A stretch of DNA of 64,000 nt from Pseudocercospora fijiensis CIRAD86. Lineage: Eukaryota; Ascomycota; Dothideomycetes; Mycosphaerellales; Mycosphaerellaceae. Each line of letters starts with the position of its first letter. Position 1 is the first letter of the stretch. A model generated the notes under the pieces. That model saw only the letters and a list, made by a program, of their open reading frames with translations. It was not told the origin of the DNA and ran no database searches. The stretch spans positions 5,594,283 through 5,658,282 of the forward strand of contig NW_006921536.1 of NCBI RefSeq assembly GCF_000340215.1. Direction: 5' to 3'. Shown here piece after piece: positions 55,694-64,000 of this stretch. Made by a program: the position numbers and the translations under genes.

Positions 55694-58600
55694 GAACCCG
55701 TATATAGAACCCTTTACTAGAGATTCTATTACAACGACTAATACTAAATTCATTATTCTGCTAAAGTAGAAGTAGGATTCTTCCCTTAGATTAGGCGACT
55801 CGTACGAGAAGATACGAAATCCTAATTAGAAGAAGAAACGATTAATAAATCTTGCTTAGATACCGACGATAAAGAAAACCGAGATCCGGAAGCTTTATTC
55901 CCTCCCGGGGAGGAGTTAGGAGCTATCCTAGAAGTACCGGAGTCCCCTTAGTAAGAGGAGGAATAGTAAGAAGATTTAGAAGGAAGTCTAGATACCGAGG
56001 AAGAAACTACGAATAAAGAAAGTAAAGACGAATTCGGGATTAACGACGATACGATCCTTACGTTTATAATAGATACACCTATAGCAGCGCGAACAATCGC
56101 CTTATATCTAGTACGCAAATACGAGGAAATGTTTCTAAAGGTTAATAGACAACGGAAGGTCGATCCTATCTAATTTGATTATTTCTAGATAAGCTTACGG
56201 GTAAAATTCTAGAATCACCCCCGGATACCTATAGACTATACGTACTATAACTTTATTACGGAGCGAGTACCGATAGGAAGTATAATTACGCCCTACGGAT
56301 ACGTCCTACCCGACGAAAGGACGATTATTACTTAAGATATACGTTAGACGGTCTAGCGATTAAATTAGCAATACCGAAAGGCTATAGTAGCGTAGGGACG
56401 GGATATATATAACGATACCCTCGAGGAAAAATTATATACCGAAGAAGCACGAACGGTAGGACTACGGATCCGTAACTAGTTAGAACAACGTTAGGCTACT
56501 AATTAGTCGGGAAACGGACCAACTCTCTAGATTAGAGCGTTCTAAGAGAGTTCCTTAATACCGAAAGCGCTTAAGCATTAATAGCAGTCTTCCGTACAAA
56601 AGTTATCGTTAATAGGTACCCGACGAGTATATTAATAGATTCCGGAGCGAGCGGGAACTTTACCTCCGAATTATTCGTTAAAAGCCGAGGGATCGCAACC
56701 CGAAGCAGAAGAGAAGGAGCGTATAAACTTATAGTAGTAGATAGGTTACCGCTACCTAGTATAGAACGAGAAACGATACCGTTACTACTAGCTATCTAAT
56801 AGCACTACGAGGAGATTGTCTTAGATGTTACTAATATAGCTAGTTATAACATTGTATTAGGTATACCTTAGTTAAGAAAGTATAACCTAGTCGTAGACTA
56901 GAGAAAAGGAGTACTTACATTTAAGGAATGCGACTATATAATCGGCATTTAACCTATATAGCGGCAGCGTTCGTAGGCAGATAAGATTGACAAACGTAGG
57001 GCGACTCGTAAGACGTTTGCGTCGATAGGAATTACGGAGAACTGTATTCAACCCGGATCGATACTACCGTTAGGTTAGGAGGGTTATAATAATAATTACG
57101 GGAAGGATAGAAGTTATACGCTATCGAAGAATAAAACTAGAATCTCGGACCTAGACATTCCTAAAGAGTATAGTAAGTAGAAACGACTCTTTAAAGAGGA
57201 GAGAGGCAAGGCAGCCTTACCTAAACACTAACTATAGGATTATAAGATACACTTACAGCCTAGGAAAGAGCCTCTATAGGGACCCTTATACGTAATATCT
57301 AAGAAAGAGCTCAAAACCCTAGACAAGTAGCTAAAAGAGAAATTAGAAAAAGGCTAGATACGGAAGTCGATATCCTCGGCAGCCTTACTAGTAATATTCG
57401 TTCCGAAAGCCGGATTAGACGAAGGACGGCTAGTAGTCGATTTTAGACGACTTAACGACATTACAATTAAGAATCGGTACCTACTACCGAATATCGAAGA
57501 AATGCAAGACCGATTAACTAGATTAGACTAGTATACGAAGATTGACCTACGCGATACGTTTTACGCAATACGTATAGCAGCTAGATACGAATAGATAATA
57601 GTATTCCGAATAAGATATAGGCTTTACGAATTCTTAGTTATGCCTATAGGACTTACAAATGCCCTAGCGTTATATTAAGACCTTATAAACGAAGTCCTCC
57701 GAGACCTTCTAGACGTATACGTTATCGTATATATAGACGATATCTTAGTCTATACTAAGGGAGCTCTCGCGGACTATATACGAATAGTGTAGGACGTCTT
57801 TAAACGATTTACTTAAGTAGGATTTAAGACTGCACCTAAGAAATGCGAATTCTATAAGAAGGAAGTCAAATTCCTAGGATTTATTATTAGCACTATAGGA
57901 ATTAGGATCGATCTAGAAAAAACCAAGTTAATATAGGAATAGCTAACGCCTATATACGTTAAAGACGTACAATCATTCCTAGGATTAGCTAACTATAATA
58001 GAAAATTCATCGAGGGCTACTCTAAGACAGCGGTACCTCTTACGGAGCTTATAAAGAAAAACAAGAAATAGAACTAGAGTACGAAGGAAGACGAAGCGTT
58101 TAAGTAGCTAAAGAAGCAATGCGTTTCTACGCTAACGCTACGATTATTCGATAGGAGTAAGGCGGTCTAGATAGAAACAGACGCGTCGGATAGGGCTATA
58201 GGAGCATACCTTATATAGGAGCATAACGGGAAACGATACCCGGTAGCCTATTACTCGAGAAAAATATTACCCGCGGAATAGAACTACGACATCTATAATA
58301 AGGAGCTACTTGCAATAGTTGCATTACTGTAACACTAGCGAGTATACGCGGAAGGAGTACTAAGTCTTACGATTCTTTCTGATTATAAGAATCTGACTTA
58401 CTTTACTACGACTAAAGTACTAACCCGAAGACAGGCCCGCTAGTTAGAGCTACTAGGATAGTATAAGTTCGAAATCCGCTATACCCTAGGACGCGAGAAC
58501 GGACGAGCCGACGTACTAAGCCGCCGTAGCGACTATATAGAGGGTTACGAACTAGTATAGTAGCAGATATTAAAAGCAAACTAAGACGGAAGCCTTAGTG

Positions 58601-59970
58601 CTAATACAAAAGAATTCAACTACATTATACGAGTTCTTTAGGACATAGAAGAACAGTTTCCTATCGAATATAGGAAATACTAAGTACCTAAGGAACGAGT
58701 TACGGAGTATATACGATAACACTACGACGGACTAGAAAATAGACACCCTAGAGTTTCAAAGACAATAGAACTAGTTAAGCGAAGCTTCGGATTCCTATAT
58801 ATACGACAACGAGTTCTAGAATATATTAAGAAATGTCTACAATGTTAGCGTAATAAGGCTAATAGATACGCTAGGTATAGACATATCTAATTTAGGACGC
58901 TACTAGATAAACTATAGGACGAAGTTACAATAGACTTTATTACGAAACTACCGAAGTCTAAGGATCCGGTTATAGGACATAGCTACGACATAATACTTAT
59001 TATAGTCGATAGGCTTACGAAATATACACACTTTATTCCTACTAACGAAGCAAGTACGGCAGAGCAACTCGGATACCTCGTACTAGATAGACTTGTGCGA
59101 TACTACGGATTTCTAAGGACCTACATTACGGATAGAGATAAGCTCTTTATATTAAACTACTAGAAGACGCTTATAGCGACACTTAGAATTAAGCACAAGC
59201 TATTAACGGTATACTATCTATAGACAGACGGCTAAACGGAAGTTAAGAATCAGGCCTTAGAGGTATACTTACGGCACTACGTCAATTACGTACAAAACAA
59301 TTAGGCATCGCTATTGCCTATAGCACAACTTGCACTAAACAACCAACAATCTAAGACTACGAAAGAGACACTATTCTTCGCTAATTTTAGGAAACATCCG
59401 TAGCTATTCGGGGAATAGTATTTATAGCATCTATACGCGGATAAAGCGATAGTCGCTTTAGAAGACTTAAAGCAGGTATATAAAGAATTGCAAAGGGCAA
59501 TTGCCGAGTCTTAAGAAAAGATTACGGGACTATATAATACTAAACGAAAAATAGCACCTTAGCTAAAAAAGGGGGATAAGGTCTACCTCCTAACAAGGAA
59601 TCTAAAAACCTAGAGATCGACTAAGAAACTAGACTACGTTAAAGTCGGGCCATTTTTGATTAATAAGCCTAAAGGACCAGTTAATTACCGACTTAAACTA
59701 CCGGACGACGCGAAAATCCACCTAGTATTCTATATCTCTATACTAGAACGTATAGACGCCGAAACACCGTATTAAGAAACATTTCACTTCTAACCTAAGG
59801 AAGAAAATAAGTTTAAAGTCGAGGAAATCCTAGATTAGCAAGGTTAGAAATACCTTATTAAATAGAAAGGATACCTATATTCAGAAAACACCTAGGAACT
59901 AAAAGAAAACCTATAGAACTGTTAGCAGATAATTAAAAAATATCAAAACCGGACAAAAAAGAAATAACTA
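55694..59970 (+). pseudogene. gypsy-2 pol remnant
   Basis: An acidic linker (about 55850-56050) comes first. The aspartic protease is about 56585-56950, with an intact D-S-G-A-S-G-N-F active site. RT is about 57240-57990, with L-V-V-D-F-R-R-L-N, K-I-D-L-R and the catalytic Y-I-D-D-I-L-V near 57730. RNase H is about 58130-58560, including E-T-D-A-S-D and L-T-Y-F. The integrase zinc-binding region is about 58740-58850 and the core about 58910-59420, with D-F-I-T-K-L-P and the second Asp in I-T-D-R-D. A chromodomain-like tail is about 59800-59960. Most frames are continuous but stopped by TAG and TAA. Confidence 0.88.
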
Positions 59971-60052
59971 GTATAGGAATTGAACCTACGACCTCTTAGA
60001 CTCTATCGATTATAGCGCCTTAGAGTTCTTAACGACCTAGGGTAGTATAGCT
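59966..60052 (-). other. degenerate tRNA-like sequence in gypsy-2
   Basis: On the minus strand a T-arm folds perfectly (gtagg ttcaatt cctat) and holds a B-box-like GGTTCAATTCC. Upstream are a variable-loop-like agaggtc and a taaggcgcta stretch typical of the tRNA D-loop to anticodon junction. The acceptor stem does not pair well and the anticodon arm is imperfect, so this is not called as a functional tRNA. It could be a captured tRNA fragment or SINE head. Confidence 0.35.
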
Positions 60053-60171
60053 CGAGGAGCGGGGACTCTAATAGCGTACCTAGCAACTATGTCTTTTATA
60101 GCTAAGAATTATACTACTAGACTAACTAGCTAGAAGATAAAATAGATAGGAAACATTAAAAATACATACCT

Positions 60172-60756
60172 TTAAGATACTAGACTCTCGGCACTCCTAC
60201 TAGGGATTTCAGAGATAGGCTAGGATGTCCTATCTAGACGACTCTAGTTATAAGGCGACATCTATAATCGGCTATCTAGGGGAAACGGCTCGTTAGCAGG
60301 TAACGAGAATATTATCGGCTCTATAGGCAAAGAGCCTAGCTCTCTTTCGAGCTCCTCCGCCTATTAAATAGAGGCTTCCTCTACCTTAAGAGCTTGTATC
60401 TCCCGATCCTCCTTTATACGTAGCGACTTACGTAAGCGACGGACCTTTACGCGATACTCGAAAAGCTTCCGCGTAAGGAGGTCCTCCTCCTCTTCGGCTA
60501 CTTCGAGATCTTTAGCTATCTTTAGGCGCGCCTTCTAGATTTTTTTATACTCTATATAAGTAACTTACATATTATAGGACTAGCCGTATAGGGCGCACTC
60601 GGAGTAGCGACTAGAACGAAGATCGACTTTATAGGGTTTACCGGCCTATTCGTAATAAAAGTAGCGGATTGGCATTTCGAGGCAGTCGGCGAGGATATTA
60701 TTTGCGATATTTTCCTTACGCTAGCGAGAAGACAAATCCTTAGATAACTTTAGTAT
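60172..60756 (-). pseudogene. antisense ORF of gypsy-2: Cys-rich finger plus coiled coil
   Basis: Between pol and the 3' LTR, opposite to pol. One frame of 195 codons runs from a mutated start (ata at 60756, ATG if RIP is reversed) to TAA at 60172, broken only by TAG and TAA. The N-terminal third keeps a Cys-rich pattern degraded by C-to-T changes (D-C-L-E-M-P-I-R-Y and S-S-R-Y-S-E-C-A-L-Y-G). A long charged helix follows (K-A-R-L-K-I-A-K-D-L-E-V-A-E-E-E-E-D-L-L, then basic R-R-L-R-K-S-L-R), ideal for a coiled coil. A Pro/Ser-rich tail (F-P-L-D-S-R-L) ends the frame. The layout suggests a small DNA- or RNA-binding accessory protein. Function is unknown. Confidence 0.7.
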
Positions 60757-60820
60757 AACAAAGAAGTTAGAATTAGAAAGTCCCGGAATAAGGGACTATT
60801 CCGCTTAAGGAGGGGGATAG

Positions 60821-61166
60821 TGTTACGGATCTAATTAGTTAGAGTCCTTATATAATCTTAGAGCGACGCTAAGACTAGTAGGCTAAGCTATCGCTCTATC
60901 TTACTAGGAGCGATAGGAGCGGTCGAGAGCGACAGCGTCGCTTACGTCGCTTACGACTATAGACAAGATATCTCCTTTGTATTTAGGAACGCCGAAATGC
61001 CCTTATAGCTCGAGGCGTTTAACTTATATTACCTACTTACTAATTGGAATTACCTTTGTACTAATTATTCTGTCTCTGCCTCCCGCTTATATTAGCCTCT
61101 CTAAAGAAGCCTCGGCTTGCACGTAATAAGAAGTCACTTAACGATCTGTCGCGAGTAACCGTAACA
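60821..61166 (+). repeat. 3' LTR of gypsy-2 (346 bp)
   Basis: Starts with intact TGTTACGG right after the purine tract, ends GTAACA, followed by the target duplication actcg at 61167-61171. Confidence 0.95.
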
Positions 61167-61171
61167 ACTCG

Positions 61172-63700
61172 CTCTTAGACGGGTTATTAGGGTTAGTATA
61201 TAGCTCTATGCTATTAGGCAGTAAGAGCTTACCGGATTTAATAAACTAGACATCCTTTAAAGTAACTACCTTATGCTTAGTTAGCAGGTAGATTATGTAT
61301 TTACCGGAGTCTACCGAGTGCTTAGTATAGCTAATAAGTTTGCTAATAAGACTACGACTGTCGAGCTTCCTACTACGAGCAACGTTATAATTATAGACAA
61401 TAGCTATACAGCTATAGGCACGTAGATACTAAGCGCGTAGCTACGTACGTAACTAATTAAGCTCCTTAGCAACAATAGTATATAGACTATCTCTACTAAA
61501 TAACTAGCTTAGTATAATATTAAGGACATGCGTAGTAGCGCTAATAGCGTATAGCTATAGAGCTTTTAGTAGATTAGTATACAGTATTATCTTCCGAGCG
61601 GTCGAATATATAATATAATTGCTAACTTTAGTAAGACCGTTCTACGTAGAAGAATAAGGAGCTGTAACCTATAGGACAATACTATTGTTACGAGCCTACT
61701 CGAGAAGCTAATTGCTACCGTATTTACCCCCTCTATCTAGACGATATATAGGGATTAAATATCTAGTCTACGTATAAACATATATACGGTAATGCTTAAT
61801 TGCTATAGTAGCACCTAACTTTAGGATGCTAGTATAATTATATCGATAACTAGACTTAGTATATATAAAGAGTATAAAATATCGCTCCTATAATAGGCTA
61901 GGGTTAGTAATAGTAACTATATCTATATAGACAATATAGTAGATTATAGATAGTCGAAGGCGTAGTAGGCGGTTGTATTCCTTATATACTATTGCTATTC
62001 GGCAAGTAATATAGTTGCGGAAGTTCTTCTTGCCTCTAATAATAACAATCTAACCCTTAGCCTCTATCTAAAGGAGCTTGCTATAGTAAATATAACTATA
62101 GCGTAGGTGCTACTTATCTATAGTGCCTGCCGGTACCCCCTTCTTCGATAGAAGCGCAATAGCCTATTATCTAGAGGTAGGTATAAGTAGGAAGGGGAGG
62201 CTATCCTTGCGGTAGGTTTAAGCGATAGTAACCTTATTGTTATTAGTATCGTATATAAAGAGAATCCGCTTATTATTGCGGTAGAAGCAGCCTTTATTAG
62301 CAAGCTTCTCGGTAGATAGGAGGTTAGCTATAAGACCTAGAATGTATAGTGTCTTAGATAGCCGCAGTATGCTAATAGTACTATACTTATTAACTACCTT
62401 AGTAATAGTAATGCCGATAAGTATAGCGTGCTTAGTATTACTACTAAAGCGTATAGGAATATTGCAGCCTTCGTATTTAACTAGAAGCGAGGCATTATTA
62501 ACTATATATATGCTAGTACCTAAGTCTACGACCTAGTTAGTAGTATATATAGTAGCGGTTAGTACTATAGAGGCCTAATCGCTAACCGTAATAGTAGTAT
62601 TAAAAGACTATTAGTAACTACTCGAGGGCGGTGCTATATCCGTACGAGAATCGTTATAGAATAAGGGCGGTGTCTTATTAGTATACAAACCCTATAAAGC
62701 CGGAGTAGGCGGAGCTAGTAGTAGTAGTAGTTGCTATTACTAAGCAGTTAGTATACGCTGCTACTTCTTCTTAGCCTTCTACTATTTACGTCGTAGTCGG
62801 TCTTCCTTTTTTAAATAAGGGCACTTATTATAGTAGCGGTTAGAGGGATATAACCCCTAATAATAGGCACATTTCTTACGGTTAGATTAATAACTATTCT
62901 AGTTGTTTCTACCGCGGCCTCGACCGTTGTTATTATTATTGTTTCCGCGGCTACTACGACCGCTACGGTTCGAGTTACCTCGACTATTGCTATTACTATT
63001 GCCTTGTTAGCGCTAGAGACCGAAGAAGCTATTATATTAGGCCTAGTTTAATTAAGCTATATTCTTATTAAGCAACGCGCTAATAATATTGTTAAGGGTG
63101 CTATTATTAATAGTGTATTCCGAGGCGCGCATCTGCTTACGGCGTATCTATACGAATGCCTCGTAGAATAGTGCGATTTGTATAATAAATATATAGATAG
63201 CCTAATATTAGCTAATAGCTAATTTAGTATCCTTTAAGGCACCGAGCTTCTTCTTGTATTCGTTATAGAACTTCTTAACGTCCTTGCTATCGTAGCGAAG
63301 AGTAATATAGTCCTAGAAGAGTATGAATTTAGTAGACCTACCTTTACTAGTATACTTCTTTTTAAGGAAGTCCTATACTTCCTAGAATATAGATAGACTA
63401 AGCAGTAATTGTTAAATATTACTAACACAATTAGCAAAGATCTAGGTACGCGCTGTTTAATCTTTAGAGTCCTATTCATCTTAACAGTCTTTAAATTCTT
63501 TAGAAGTCTTAATAGAGGTCTTAGTAAGAGGTCGCGGGTAGGTGCCTTATATATAGCGCTAGACCGACATACCTTTAAGGGCGCCTTTAGCGGCATATAA
63601 CTATAATAGATAGTTCTCTTTGTTCTTAAGCTTAGGGATGTTACTTATATAGGCGCCTATAGCGCTAGTCGATAGTACTATTATAGATAGCGATAGCGAT
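61172..63700 (-). pseudogene. copia gag, protease and integrase remnant
   Basis: Reading right to left: gag about 62900-63650, with a 120-codon piece in another frame nearby that I do not use. A CCHC-type knuckle is about 62795-62870 (K-K-C-A-Y-Y...N-K-C-P-Y). The protease is about 62400-62560, its active site read as D-L-G-T-S, explained by TCA-to-TTA RIP of D-S-G. The GAG-pre-integrase region is about 62100-62250. The integrase core is about 61480-62000: D-R-G-G-K-Y-G-S-N, V-T-A-P-Y-S-S, N-G-L-T, then H-V-L-N-I. The C-terminal region is about 61190-61470 (L-I-S-Y-T-K-H-S and V-T-L-K-D-V). RIP-inactivated. Confidence 0.85.
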
Positions 63701-63956
63701 AGTATAGAAGAGACTATAGACTTGTCTTAAGAGGTCGCCGATAGGCGCGCCTATATTCTAGTATAGCGGATAGCTAACACTAATATTATACCGACTCGAG
63801 TCGGACTAGTACCTACTAGAACCCTCGAGGGCGATTATAAGGGTAGCGGCGATAATATTAGTATTAGCGCAATTTTTAGTAACGAGCGCTAGCTACGTAG
63901 CAGTCGGAGTAACTATTAGAATACGTAGTAAACGTATTATATGCGTTAGAAACGCA

Positions 63957-63973
63957 GGGGGCTTATAACTACT
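63957..63973 (-). promoter_or_regulatory. copia primer-binding site resembling initiator tRNA-Met half
   Basis: Minus strand reads tagttataagcccc just inside the 5' LTR. This is RIP-altered TGGTTATGAGCCC, the complement of the anticodon stem-loop of initiator tRNA-Met (GGGCTCATAACC). Several copia elements, including Drosophila copia, prime from such a tRNA half. Confidence 0.6.
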
Positions 63974-64000
63974 TAATGTAAACTATAATGTATTTAGAAG
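63974..64000 (-). repeat. 5' LTR of the copia element, partial (27 bases visible)
   Basis: taatgtaaactataatgta... matches 51847-51873 apart from four CA/TG-to-TA changes in 27 bases. It continues beyond the window. Confidence 0.75.

Larger units (their letters stand above)
54269..61166 (+). mobile_element. gypsy-2, full-length Ty3/gypsy chromovirus nested in the copia element
   Basis: 6,898 bp, 346 bp LTRs, flanked by actcg (54264-54268 and 61167-61171). Plus-strand order: LTR, gag with CCHC knuckle, protease, RT, RNase H, integrase, chromodomain-like tail, tRNA-like stretch, antisense ORF, polypurine tract (aaggagggggatag, 60807-60820), LTR. It is unrelated in sequence to gypsy-1. RIP-mutated, but milder in places. 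Confidence 0.95.
61167..64000 (-). mobile_element. Ty1/copia element, right part (integrase, protease, gag, PBS, partial 5' LTR)
   Basis: Continuation of the copia element after gypsy-2. The frame across the junction is restored when gypsy-2 and one actcg are removed. It ends at the window edge inside the 5' LTR. Confidence 0.9.

Noticed and set aside
59966..60052. Functional tRNA gene
   Set aside because: The T-arm is good, but the acceptor stem does not pair and the anticodon arm is defective. Kept only as a degenerate tRNA-like feature.
63234..63600. 120-codon minus and 63-codon plus frames in the copia gag region
   Set aside because: Neither is the frame that carries the gag and knuckle sequence. 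They stay open by chance in TA-rich DNA.

Overview
The window looks like a chromosome segment of a filamentous ascomycete. A Dothideomycete, perhaps Mycosphaerellales, is my best guess from the style of the F-box-like genes; this is inference. Short 50-65 bp introns with GT(A/R)..AG ends, a fungal-type condensin subunit and a mitochondrial cysteine synthase all fit. The dominant signal is repeat-induced point mutation (RIP). About 47 kb of transposon sequence has lost most CA/TG dinucleotides to TA while keeping CG, so reading frames are broken by TAG and TAA stops that replace Gln and Trp codons. Two gene islands keep normal composition.

Layout. 1-24,445 is a stack of nested copies of one Ty3/gypsy chromovirus (here gypsy-1; about 7.1 kb, 196-197 bp LTRs). 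Copy A (1-6,356) sits inside copy B. Copy C (9,245-23,494) sits in the 3' region of copy B. Copy D (10,574-17,644, minus strand) sits inside the gag of copy C. Five-base target duplications bracket C (CTATT) and D (TTCTA). 24,446-26,590 is RIP-mutated sequence I could not classify. 26,600-38,980 is gene island 1: a repeat-bearing zinc-finger protein, a small unknown gene, a mitochondrial cysteine synthase-like enzyme divergently paired with condensin subunit 3, and two F-box-like paralogues. 38,988-49,704 is a RIP-mutated hAT DNA transposon split by gypsy-1 copy E (42,095-49,146, minus; target duplication CTTAA). 49,705-51,846 is gene island 2: one intact F-box-like paralogue, one decayed, and one cut off by the next element. 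51,847-64,000 is a minus-strand Ty1/copia element that runs off the right end. It is itself split by a second, unrelated Ty3/gypsy chromovirus (gypsy-2, 54,269-61,166, plus; 346 bp LTRs; target duplication ACTCG).

Most notable points: (1) gypsy-1 carries a Tf1-like self-priming signature, an 11-base primer-binding site directly after the 5' LTR that is exactly complementary to an 11-base stretch within the LTR, kept in three copies; (2) gypsy-2 carries an antisense ORF encoding a Cys-rich finger plus coiled coil between pol and the 3' LTR; (3) a minus-strand array of short F-box-like paralogues is split and truncated by transposons, and its intact members share a 5'UTR intron; (4) the copia element has an almost unmutated outer LTR beside the gene island while the visible part of its other LTR is RIP-mutated; (5) the hAT element carries an unexplained second ORF upstream of the transposase.

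The conserved single-copy genes have no obvious shared pathway. Their common feature is being an island between RIP-silenced blocks. Domain calls in RIP-mutated elements come from reading through stops and are approximate at their edges.
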